NCBI GenBank assembly: GCA_002633005.1
Contig: NMRA01000026.1
Span: 1,634,710 to 1,698,709 of the forward strand
Source of the DNA: Phoronis australis
Taxonomy: Eukaryota; Phoronida; Phoronidae
Reading direction: 5' to 3'
DNA length: 64,000 nt
Made by a program: the position numbers and the translations under genes. Shown in pieces: positions 46,791-58,600 of the stretch (position 1 is its first letter; each line of letters opens with the position of its first letter). Below the pieces are notes generated by a model that worked only from the letters and a program-made list of their open reading frames with translations, was not told the origin of the DNA and searched no databases.

Positions 46791-48281
46791 TGGTAGTAGG
46801 GAGGACAACGTTTTTTTAATTTTTTTTACAATACCCATGTGTCATACATTTTTGAAAAGCCCTTGGTGTGAGAAATGAAATGGTGCAAAAATCAGAAAAA
46901 TTGGATGAGCGGTTGACGAGAAAATGGCCGTTGAAACTCGACGATTATGCGTGAAATATCTGCCTTTTTACATAATTTCGTAAAAAATAAAAGAATATAC
47001 ATGTGCTGAATATAAAAAGATTCGTCTAATTGAGACAAACATGGTGGTGTGTATTATATAAAATTTGGATCGATTTCTACAGAGATATTGCCGTTTAAGT
47101 GTGTTGTTATAGCATACAACAGGCTCATCATGTTTGATGAAAACAATGGATTACACAGCTTAAAAGGTAAAGAGCAAAGACACCACATCATCTCAGAAAT
47201 AAATACATCTGAGCTAGGAGGAAATTTCACATCAAATCACAAGATCACATTGGTGGATGTGGGGGGGGGCAAGGGGGCCTGGCCCGTGGCTCCCCTAAAA
47301 CTCCCGCATATTTCATTTGGCAGTTTGAGGGTGCAACCTTCTTACGGATAAAATCCTGCATAATACTCTGCCCTGCCACCCTCCTATCTAAAAATCCTAG
47401 ATCTGCCCCTGAATACTACTACATGGGCAACACATCATTGCCTGACAGTGACAGGGGGCTGGGGGAGGCAAAAGCTCCCCACTTTTTTCAGTGCTGGGTG
47501 CCACCCATGTACTATTAGATCGTATCATGGCAAAAAAACATCAGAAAGTAGACAAAAGACCATTTGGGAAAACAAATCACTCTTAACATAAAGGATTTCA
47601 TCATTTACGCAACAAAAACTTTGTAACAACTTTATTTCGAACGGTGAAGTTGCGATGCCATTGAACTTCAACGTAGCCGATGGTGGCGCTTACATGCGGC
47701 GACTTAGTGAACTAACGACTGCTGTTTGAAAAGTGCCAATGCGCAGCAGTTTGACAGAATTTCTGAAAATGAAATAATTACCAATTAAAAGAGTGATAAA
47801 TTCCTCATCTAAAAATCGGGGGGGCATATTGCGCAACTGGAAAAACATCAATCTCCCGACCGACCAAAATTAGGCCTTCCGGACGATCGAAAATTCGCCA
47901 TGAAAACTTGGCCTTGACTTCGAGAAAACAACTTGAGGAGATGCGCACGCATCTAAACTACATCCTGTCCAAATTTCATGTTTGTATTTGAGAGTATAGT
48001 GCTCTTTTGGATAGGAGGAACAAGAGGTACTTTTTCGAAAGTTGATCGCATGGCGGAAAATCGTGCGCTAAAAAAAGCTTACAAAAAATGATTTATCAGC
48101 GCTAATTTGAGACAAAAAGATTACAAACTTACAAATAAAGACTAAGGTAACGATTCATAACACAAAATTGTCTTATAGTTAACTTTGAAGTCTGAAATCG
48201 GGTAATTTACCGACGTGGGTTTTACACGGAGGCAGATATGGAGCACCGTGACCTACTTTTCGATTGTCCTCCCTACTGGTA
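46791..48281. mobile_element. DNA transposon with 13-bp TIRs and TGGTA target duplication (1481 bp)
   Basis: GTAGGGAGGACAA at 46796-46808 and its exact reverse complement at 48264-48276 bound the element. TGGTA stands immediately outside on both sides (46791-46795 and 48277-48281), a 5-bp target-site duplication. An alternative reading is a 14-bp TIR with a 3-bp GGT duplication. The interior has no transposase-like ORF and includes a copy of another repeat near 47390-47515. It lies in CCAR1 intron 1. Non-autonomous; superfamily not assigned. Confidence 0.8.
47390..47515. repeat. Dispersed GC-rich repeat (ACATGGGTGGCAC family), copy 2
   Basis: Positions 47455-47512 (GGGGGCTGGGGGAGGC..CCCCACTTTTTTCAGTGCT..GTGCCACCCATGTA) are the reverse complement of 24712-24775. 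It is nested within the TGGTA-flanked element. Confidence 0.7.
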
Positions 48282-48488
48282 GGAATATTTTAACAACATG
48301 ATTGATGAATCAGTTACTTATTTCATTGGTTACAATTCTTTTCATTGTTCTTGCCAACAGGTCCAAGTGCCTGGATCAGTTTGGCAGATTGCTAAATTTC
48401 TCACTTAAACTGTCGCTCAAACCACGGCACGATACTGTCTACAATACTTTATAATGGTACAAAATTAGTAAAGAGAAAGGTCAAAGGT

Positions 48489-48560
48489 TAGGCAATTACT
48501 AGGCCCCTCCGTTGGCCATTTAGGGGCTACAATACTTCATTCGCTTTCTGTACGCATTTG
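48489..48560. repeat. Solo terminus of the Mutator-like foldback family
   Basis: TAGGCAATTACTAGGCCCCT, then CCGTTGGCC and CTTTCTGTACG, matches the terminal sequence of the foldback at 48620 (TAGGCAATGACCATCGCCTC..TGTTGGCC..GCTCTGTACG) with changes. No partner end was found. Confidence 0.55.
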
Positions 48561-48569
48561 GTTACATGT

Positions 48570-49510
48570 ATTTTAAGAACAAGATAAGTTCAAATCTGCG
48601 CAAGATCGTACCCAGAAACTAGGCAATGACCATCGCCTCTGTTGGCCCGAACCAGAGGCGATGTAGAGGCTATAGGCGCTCTGTACGCCGGAAGCTTTTC
48701 GGCGAATTATGCCTCGCACCGACTAAACCATCAAAGCCACGAAAAAGTTTCATAACGGGAGTATTTGTTCGAGTTGGAAGAACTTAAACACATCGACAAC
48801 CTCCTAAGGTGTTCGTCTATGTGCAAAAGGTAGTTATAACAACGTGACTTTGATTGTTTAGTCGGTGCGAGGCATAATTCGCCGAAAAGCTTCCGGCGTA
48901 CAGAGCGCCTATAGCCTCTACATCGCCTCTGGTTCGGGCCAACAGAGGCGATGGTCATTGCCTACCCAGAAACATGAGAAAAATCCCTGGACGAACACAC
49001 ATATCGTAGTCACGTGACCATTGTTTTGAAGATCGTCTGCGTGTGTGAGTGAACGAGCACGTGCGTGTCATCAGCGTTCATTTGCCGAAGTAAACGCAAT
49101 GTAGGCCTAACGATTTAGGTGTGCATTGTAACTAAAGAAATAACACATCAAGCAGTATCACGAGAACGTGTTTTATTTAGCACATGCTGATCACATCTAC
49201 TATTAAAACGTGCGAGAATTGTCTCGTTAGGGCCCAAGGCCGAATGCAGTCGCCAGGTGACTGGATGTGTGACAGTCTGAGTTATTTTCCGGGAGATTCG
49301 GGGGCGGAGGTGTCCACTAGACAGTGGGGCGTTTTATGAGGTATTTTACTTTAAAAACACCAGTAAAGCAATCCCTCTTAAAAATAACGCAACAGTTTTT
49401 ACGGCATTAGAAACTTTCTGAAATTAGTGCCAATATTTATTTCTTGCCGATATGCTACCCGTAGTTTTATGGATAGTTCCTGAAGAGTAATGTCTGCGAA
49501 GTGACAGGTA
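48570..49510. mobile_element. TIR-element family, copy 2 (reverse orientation, truncated, interrupted)
   Basis: The reverse complement of 48975-49510 aligns along about 500 bp with 1690-2260: GGAACTATCCAT, GGGTAGCAT..CGG.AAGAAAT.AATATTGGCAC, CAAATGAAC.CTG.TGACACG and TGTGTGTTCGTCCAG. The alignment continues (GCGCAGATTTGAACTTA) across the far side of the foldback at 48620-48964, so the foldback inserted into it. It lies in CCAR1 intron 1. Confidence 0.7.
48611..48973. mobile_element. Mutator-like foldback element with 109-bp perfect TIRs and 9-bp target duplication
   Basis: The element itself is 48620-48964 (345 bp). Its first 109 bp (48620-48728) are the exact reverse complement of its last 109 bp (48856-48964), starting TAGGCAATGACC. 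CCCAGAAAC flanks it on both sides (48611-48619, 48965-48973), a 9-bp target duplication as made by Mutator/MULE transposases. Each arm also carries a hairpin, ATCGCCTCTG/CAGAGGCGAT (48632-48641 with 48653-48662 in the left arm). The perfect TIRs and duplication point to a recent insertion. No coding capacity. Confidence 0.85.
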
Positions 49511-49662
49511 TGCAGGCCTTCATCCAGGATTTTGAAAATAGGGTGTCCAAATTGACTGTATACAATTACAGAATAGTCCCTTATACTAACTCTAACTTGG
49601 TTTTCACACTTGCCATTTCCTACATTGTTTTATTTCTTTTGCAATAGACAGTGACGTGACGT

Positions 49663-52600
49663 ATGGCTCAGTTTGGAGGTGCCAAGAATCCTCCATGGGC
49701 GAGGGCCAGCGCAGAATACAGCATGGCAGCAGGATTGGGTCAAGCACCTGCTGGAATCTTGAACCAGCCAGGTGTCGCCTCTGTCTACACTCTCAGCCAG
49801 ACGGCTCCATCAGTCGGACAACCAGCCTACGCTGCACAACTAGCTGCCGTTGGGACACTCGGACCTGTAAGTCATTACCTGTATTTGTCTTAGATTGAAA
49901 TAAATCAGTGTCAGTGCTTACTTTAACACCAACTCGCCAAATGCAGTTTGGCTAAAACCCGAGGTTGCCAAATGAAAACAGAGGTCACAAAAAGGTTCCC
50001 GCTATGGCGATGTTACTGTTATTGAAAACTATGCATACCTCTTCTGTTTCTTCCGTAAATATGTAGTTTACTTGGTATTGTGGTATACATTACCCATACG
50101 CGACACATTGCCATGACAGACGATATAATGCTGCCGCTTTTTCCGTCATTCAACAGGGGTCCCTATGTCGACTCTCTGATCGCTTTAAAAATGTTTACCC
50201 TGTTCATAATTTGTTCGATAAGTTTCCAAGGTATATTTTAGTTTGCTTACTCTAACTCAGTCTAAATGAATTCGTCTTACCTACAGAGAATGCAGATGAT
50301 CGCAAATATTGGAGCTGCGTGCCTCTTGGTCAGATGTTGTCTGATTTGTGTCTAACAGTTACGACTTCGTCATCTGTTGTAGGTTGAGTGTGTGTTTGAT
50401 ATATGCTGACTGCTGAAGGTGGCAAATGTACTGTTTTCTCAACATAAACATAATTAAAACAATTATGAACCAAAGGTTGTGTGTTTATGAAAAAAAATGT
50501 TGTTAATTTATTGTTTGGAAGTCACCACAAAATATGGAGTAAATAATAAGTGAATTATTGTCCGACTTCGTTTGCTACTCGCTGTGGCGCCTTCCTTGCG
50601 ATTTTGTATTTTTTTCAAGTTGCAAAATACAATCTGTCGTACTGGCAAGCTAATTGAGCCTTGATTGTGTAGTAAGGATTGAAACTAATAAGAGAGCAGA
50701 GTTCATTTTTCTTTGCAAGTTGCATTTCCTGGCCCCTATTTCTTTTCAGTCACATTTCAGTGGTCATATATTGTGCGACTGGTCCTTGTTGATTAGTTTC
50801 ATGATGACCATAGTAAAAGTACTTCACTTCATTCTAATTTTTCTTGGATCATTTCATTTCAGGCAGCAGCACTCCAGCAAGGTGCAGTGTTGGCCCAGGT
50901 AACACAGTTTCACAAACTACTTAATTTTATAACATTTTGTTAAAAACTATGCTCCTGTATGCCTTAACATCTGCCACCTACAATTAATGAACAAGTTGTA
51001 CAATGTGGGTACCATAATTCTTCACCAATTTAGCCCACGCTGTTGGGCAGACACATGAAATTTTATTTTGTGAAGTTCCTCAACAAAAATACAGATTAAG
51101 AAAAATTTTAGCAAATGTTGATTTCTGCTGACTGTGTGGCTGTCATAAAACAACATTGGGTAAAGCTTCCATTGTTTGTTGCTAGCTAATTAGCCTTGAA
51201 AAACGGCAATTTTGACAAAACAGTTTTGTGCAACATAACTGAAGAATTACTGTAATTTGTAAGAAACCTCAATCTATCCGTTGTTTTCTGAATTTCCTTT
51301 ACCCCACGTTGTCCCGTGGAATGTCCTCCATACTTATTTTCTTGTAGATGTGTGCGTATGTCCTTACTATAATGTAATTCAACACTACACGTCTTACAGC
51401 CAGGAATAGCCCTGCCAACTAGCCTAGCCTCATCCAATCCTCAGATGGCTACAGTCAGCTACCCAACCCCCAGAGCTGCAGTGCCCACAGTCCAGCAGCC
51501 CAAACAAAGAGTCTTCACTGGCACTGTCACCAAGTTACATGACACATTTGGATTCGTTGACGAGGATGTGTTTTTCCAGACGTCGTAAGTTGAATAGGAT
51601 TTGGAATAAACTAACGCATGTTTGTTTAGTTAATTGTCCAAGCAGACACAAATGGCAGATTTTTGTCTAGAACTCTTACATCCACCACACACGGCCAATA
51701 AAGAACCTGAAAGTAAACTTGCACGCTGAACATTTTTGAATTGTGTAAAAATTACCTTTATCCAAGTGTAGCTCACTATGTACAGTTGCTCATTAATTAA
51801 AAATGGTATGCCATTAATCATGCATCTCTCTGTAAGCTCATACTCATTATTGCTTTTCTTCTCCCATTGTGGTTGTGTTTTATTATTTTGGTACTTCATC
51901 TCTTGCTAGGTCAGAATATTATACGCGTGGCCGACCAGCACCCTTTGAAATGATCCCTCTTCTGCAGTAAAGGTTATCAAAATCTGGTTAACTTCTGAAT
52001 ATCATATTGTCATGTGGTTGGTCATATTCAATTGAAAATTTCCGATATTGTGCTTTGTGCTCTGTTCTCAATACAGGGTTTGAGGAACTTCGGCATGAGA
52101 GGCTATCAAAGTTTGGATTTTTATGACAAAACTCAAAAATTTGGGAAACTAGGACAGTTTCTAAGATTTAAGTAAAATTTGGTCATGTTATCGATACCGT
52201 AGTCTTAGTATGATTGTTCCATTCTTTTTGCTAAACTTTTCTAATGGGACATGGTCACTTCACCTAATTAATAGCACATTGTCTTGAATCAAATTCTAGA
52301 GGGTCTCCACTTTCAGAAAATATATACTTCCACTCAGAGTTAAATTCTGTGATTTTGTAGATAATAGGCTTAATGTACATCTATTTGGATAAAGTCTCAG
52401 ATGACATTGAATGTTGCGCAGTTGTTCTCATTCTCCTGTCTATTTCTCAGCTGTGTGAAGGGCTCTCAGACTAAAGTGGGTGACCGTGTCTTGGTCGAGG
52501 CGTCCTACAACCCAAACATGCCGTTTAAGTGGAATGCCACCAGGATTCAAGTTCTGCCCAACCAGGTAACGTGAACTTGGTAGGCTGTTAAAGATAGGAT

Positions 52601-55600
52601 CAAAATGACGCATTGTGGATTTAATAGATGATGTTGCAATTGATTGCATTACAAAAATTTTTGTTCAATGTAGTGATTTGCGTATTTTGATTTTTCTGTA
52701 CTTAGTTTCTCTTGGTTAGTATTTTGTGTCATCAATTTATTTTCATTCGATTTATATTCATTTAAGTTTAATATACCATCGTAAAATTTTTTCAATGATA
52801 ACTCACTCAACATATGTCTAAAGAAACGGTAATCCATATAAATGTGTATGAATTTCTGAAGTATTTGTATTGCTGTTTGAAATTCCCAGACTCCAATATA
52901 TGTATGTAGATTGTACAGTTTTGTAACATTAAGTAGAACATTGGTATTTCAATTTCTGCTTGCTGATAAATTGTAGGCACTTGCAGTGTCAGTACATCAG
53001 AGTGTTATGTTCAGTAATGGTAGCCTCTTACATTACAATCACTTCTTGTGAACTTAGTTTTTCTTGCTAACTTCAGTGATATGTTCAGCACTCTTTCTTA
53101 GTAATGTATGCATTCTACACAGGCTGCCGTACAGACTAGCCAGTTGCTGACCGGGCAGGTGCCAGTTCAACAAGCACCACAGCCCCTGACCAAAGTTCCT
53201 CAACCTCTTGCTCCGGGCCTCACGGCTGCTGGACTCGCCCAACCACCCCCTCTTCTGGGACATCCCACTCCAGGTATGGTACTGTGGACGGAGGTCAAGT
53301 TAATCAGAGAATCAAATCATTAAAATCCAACACTTGTGTTTTGTTTCGTAGACTTGGAATTAAGTTGCAATACTGAGTACTAAGTGTAGTCTAAAAGGAT
53401 GACTTGTTAAAAAATATGCGTGTAAACTTTTTAGGGCAGTTTCAGTCTCAGCCAACTAGGCTTCTTCAGCAACCACCAAACCGTGACAATCGAGAACGAT
53501 TCGGGCGAGACCGTGACAACAGAGAACGCCACCGTGAAGTACGTGAACGCCGTTCGCCTGCCCCACGTCGACGGTCACGTTCTCCACGCAGACGCTCGCG
53601 TTCACCAAAGCGAGCTTCTCCCCGTCGCAGGGCCGCGAGAGTTGTGCCCAGATATGTGGTGCAAGTGCCAAAGATTAGTCTGGATATGTGAGTTTATGTT
53701 AATACTGTTTACTTAGTGTAAACATATTTTGTTTCTGATGTATGAGACAATAATGGACAAAATGTACATTGTGCACAAGTTGTATTCAAATATGGATGTC
53801 ATTCTTCTCAATTATACTTAAATGGTGGATAGTCTTTATTTTCGTGGAAGTGATGCAAGGCTTGCTCAGTCAGAACAAAGCAAAAAGCTGGGTATAAGGT
53901 TTCAGTGCTTTATCAAAATCAACAAGGTGAAGATGGTGAGACGCGTGAATATTTAATGGTAATTGTTAGGTAATAAAAAGGTTTGTTTCACGTCCTGATG
54001 TTTACAGTGCATGTGAAATTCTGGGGTTCTGTCTCGCTACAAGTCTGTGGTGAATAGACTCCATTAGCTTTGTATGTCTCTGTTTGGGTATCTCTTTCTC
54101 TTCATACGTAGGCCTACCCCACTGGTAGTTGCTATGTCCTGTAGTGGTCATATTGTTCACGTTGTCTATTGTATGTCACTATGTGGTCTCCTGTGCCATT
54201 TTATTTTAGGTTCATCTACATGTACTCAGCAGTCTGTAGCACACCCTTGACAAAGAGCGCATCGCTCGAAACGTGGGAATATTTTAATATATTTTAGTAC
54301 CGACACTCGTTGTTTTAGTTTTACTATTTTAAAATTGTATGGTGTGAATGACTGTACATTGGTATATGTGTGCGGATGTGTGAAGTGGAGAGGTTTTAGC
54401 AGCCTTGTAAAGCCTTGTTCATTCACTTTCGTTTCAGTAAGGAGGGCAATGTGATATGCCTGCGCTCGCGCTACCCCAACATGTACATCCCCAGTGACTT
54501 CTTCAACGCCGCGTTCAAGTGGACCGAGGCTTTCCCTATGCACCAGACATACCCACTAGGCAATGAAAGCATATTTCATGTCATGAGCAAGGAGGTAGAG
54601 ACAACCGTACCAAACACAGCCGTCTACGAGCCTAGCGATGCCGATCACTTGTTCAGTGCAAAGGTAACCCTGTACAGTTATGCTAGCGAAACAAAAAAGT
54701 ATGGCCTAGGGTTCACTATCAAAGAAGTTAAAATAATATTGCTTAGCAATAAAAAGCGTGCATGAAGTTGTTATTTTATTGTTGCATATTGGCACATGCT
54801 TTGTGTGTAGCTTGATGACGCAGGTTACATCAAAATATATGTTAGTTGGTGTAATTGAAAATTGCGTTTTTGCAGCTCTGTATTTCAAGCACTTAAAGTT
54901 GAATCATTGGTAGATCATTAAATGCTTAGTGAAATGACCTCTGTGTGTGTATGTAACTAAATTTTGTTTATAACTATATGTGTTAACCTTTACCTGTCAG
55001 GTATTGCTGCCGGCCTGCCCGACTATGGACGACCTGTTTCATAAGTCGTGCGCCCTTGCTGAGGATGCCACTGAGGTACGCGACAACTTCCAGCATCCCA
55101 CCAGGCTGATCAGCTTCTTGGTTGGTCTGCGCGGCAAGACAGAGCCCATGGCAATCGGAGGCCCGTGGTCACCATCGCTGGATGGAGACAACCCAGCTGG
55201 GAATCCCAGAGTCCTTATCAACACAGCTATCCGCACGACAAAGGCGTTGACTGGCATTGACCTGAGTTGCTGTACACAATGGTATGGATCTTGGGTCTTT
55301 TATGAACCTACTGAGAATTGAAGAACAAATGATGTTTAGAATAATTGGTCATCATAACCAGAAATGTTCATAGTCGCAGCATGCATTCCCAGACTGTGTG
55401 TTTTTGAAGTAATTTTTTGTTAGTTTTTGTTTGTATATTGTGTGCGTGTGTGTGGAAGTGTGGTTTACTGTCTCTGATGGGTGGTGAATCTCTGTCCACC
55501 CTGGATTCTGTCGCCCATTGTACTAAATGATGATCTCTTCAACCCCTGGCAGGTATCGCTTTGCAGAGATCCGCTACCACCGCGCAGAGGAGAGCCACAA

Positions 55601-58600
55601 GGGCCGGGTGGTGGCGGCAAGGGTCGAGACTGTCGTCCTGTTCCTACCCGGGGTCTGGAGCTGTATGCCGTCCCGCCTCGACTGGGAAACATTACAGGAA
55701 TCCTACAGGAAGCAGCTGCGTGATAAATTAGCTGAGGAGACGCGTCTAGACCAACAGGCACGGAGTATTTGATTACTCCTATGTTTTGTGTTTCTAAACA
55801 CACTTATTAGTTTTACTCGTACGCATTGTCACTCTGTAATCACATGTTTGCCTCTTTCAAGTTGCTGATAAACTCTCCATAACCCGTCCCACTGAGGTCA
55901 GGGTTGAAACTCTCCACGTCTTGTACGGTGCTGAAGCCTCAAGGGATGAGGTCAGGAAATTTGCCCAACGTTTTTTCCACACAGCAGATTGCACAAAAAT
56001 GTCGTCAGAAGAGAGTGTGACATGTCGTTTAGCACGAGCCTCTCTCACGGATGTTCGTGTGCTTCGCTCGTGCTCAGCCACGACTGAGGTCGTTCTTCTT
56101 TTTCAGCTGGCGTCGAAGACGAGTACGTGAGTTAGCATTAGCTGCCATGTCTATAACTACTCCTCCCTCATCCGCAATGTACGGCGGACGTCCATCACAA
56201 GCTTTTTCTTGCCATTAGTTGTATTATACAAACGTTTCTGCTTTGATTTCAGATGCATATCCGTACATCGCAGCTTTACTCTCAGTGCAAAACCTTTTTA
56301 GAACTCGCGTCAAAAACACTTTTTCAATGATCTCAACACCTCTCTCTCAAAATTATTGTCCAAAGCTGCACGAAGTATCAAATTATACCGCTTAGTCACA
56401 AGCATAATCTTGCACTTTTCTACAGAGCTCTCTGCTGACTGTCAGTTTTACTTTGTAGGGAGAAGAGGAAGACAAGGATGCTGAAGAGGAATCCGATGAT
56501 GCAAAGAAATCGGATCCTACTCACTTTTCACAGTTAGATCCTAGGAGCATGAAGGTACTGTCAATTACTGTTTTGCATGACTTTGAGAAACGATGGTGAC
56601 TGATCACTTTAAGCACATGTCTTCCGTTGGCACCTGGGTCTACATGAGGATACGTAAACTTCGTTCACCATGCATTGCAACGGGGCTCACATTTACTTCA
56701 TTTAGGTTTTTTGGCGAGTCCTCGAGTTTCTTTGTCAATCCAGTTGTTGTTCCCTTGTGACTAGCCATCACAATTTGCTAGGGTAGTCTTCCATTTCCCT
56801 CCGACATGTTTTACATGCTAATCCATTTCTGTTAACTTTGTTTATTATAACGTTTTTGTCAAGACAACAATGGTTTTTGTTAAGCACATTAAACGACCGT
56901 GACTGGCTTGGGTGATACCATTTTTCATCAAGTGTGTATTAAATATGTTGTTTCTTCACACCTGTGTTCATGTGCTACAGGTGAACGACCTACGCAAGGA
57001 GCTGGAAGCGCGCAACATCAGCGCCAAGGGGCTCAAGTCGCAGCTTATTGCCCGTCTTACCAAGGCCACTAAGTCCGAACAAGAGAAAGAGGAAGAAGAA
57101 GAGGAGAATAAGAAGGTGAGTCACCCTGGTGTAGTCAAAGTACAAATAACATAGGAAAACAATTGTTACTGACCCTGGGTAGGTTTCATGAAAAGTGACT
57201 TAAGTCAGAAATTTGGTAGAATGCAAATCATACATTTTCAAATTGGTTGTTCACAGGGGCAACGACTGCGCCTCTGTCAAAAAGACAACTCGATTCAGGT
57301 CACCTTCGGTTACAAAATCACTCTTATTTTATTCCTTTTTCAGATTAGAAATTTACTTTTAGGCTTAAAAGGACTTAAAGTTCATTACTGGTTTAGATCA
57401 GGTTCATGAAGTTTTGTTTTTTTTGCAGTTGATTAGTTTCAGTTGCCAAAGAAGTGTGATAGTCACATTAATTGCGGGCGTTTTTCTTTTTTTTTTTGCT
57501 ACCAATTTCAATTAAATCAGAGGCTAAGAACATGACGGTGCTCCAGGAAAGCAAATATGCCTTTGAAGAGAATCATCTATTACACCAGAAAGTGGTTTAT
57601 GTTGGCGTTAAGTAACAACTTGGAGGTCACAGCCTCAGGTGTATTTTTTCTTATGTTTGGTGGTAATATTCTTGCGAATGTGAGACGGAACAATAACTAA
57701 TTTGAAAATGGAAAAGACGCGTGTGGTTACCCATGCGTGGTGATGCTGGTTTCTTTTGAGCCCTAGTGGCTTTCTGTCTCAGTCCTGCTGCTGTTTTGGC
57801 GACCTGTGTCCAGCTGTATGTAACTGTACCTGTGTCCAGCTGTATGTAACTGTGTAACTGTGTACGTGTGTCCACAGGAAGCTGAAGCAGCTCAAGCAGC
57901 AGCTGCCTCAGTGAGAGATGAAGAACCAATGGAATCTGAGACCAAAGACGATGATAGGAAGAAAAAGGATGTAAGTCTAGTCTCCATCTAGTACTAACCA
58001 GTCACGTGAAAACTTAGAAAAACACTGATGTGTTCACGGTGAGTGTATGGAAGTCGCATTGAGCTTGAGTCCTAGGGCCTGTTTTATCAAAGGTTGAAGT
58101 CCGGTTTGAGGCTCATTGTTGACGAGAGGACATAACTTTTTTGCAATTATAACGAAATCTTGCTACTGACATCAAGGTGGTCGTAGGTTACAGTCGAGTT
58201 AGTGTCGCCTTCATTAACAATGTTAATGAATTGTTTGCCTCTAAAAATTGAAGATATGACCAACTGAGGAATGACTAGGTGTATGACCTTTGATAAAATG
58301 GAGACCTGGTATGTAACTCATGAACAACAACTTAAATTAGTCTAGTCCACTTATTCTTCCAGTGGTCATTAAGGGTGTGCTTTAGAGTAGTGATAGTCTG
58401 CCACAATGTTTTGGGTTGGAATTTTCCCATCTTCATGACACTACAAGCAGCTTTGCTTACATGAACATACTCTCGAATCACATTTGATGATCGTCACTTT
58501 CTCGCCAGGAGGAGGATCGTAAACGCAAAGATGAGCGTGACAAGGCGGCGCGTGAACGTCGCTACACACTGCCCGATAACCCAGCCATTGTGGTTCACCC

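Noticed and set aside
46796-48276. Transib or ProtoRAG identity from the 5-bp duplication
   Set aside because: The termini (GTAGGGAGG) lack the CACWGTG or CACTATG-type heptamer.
54240-54280. Active hammerhead ribozyme
   Set aside because: Hairpin and GAAAC are present, but the CUGAUGA core is not, so catalytic activity cannot be claimed.
54226-54543. 105-codon minus-strand ORF
   Set aside because: Antisense shadow of CCAR1 exon 54438-54663 and the adjoining repeat.
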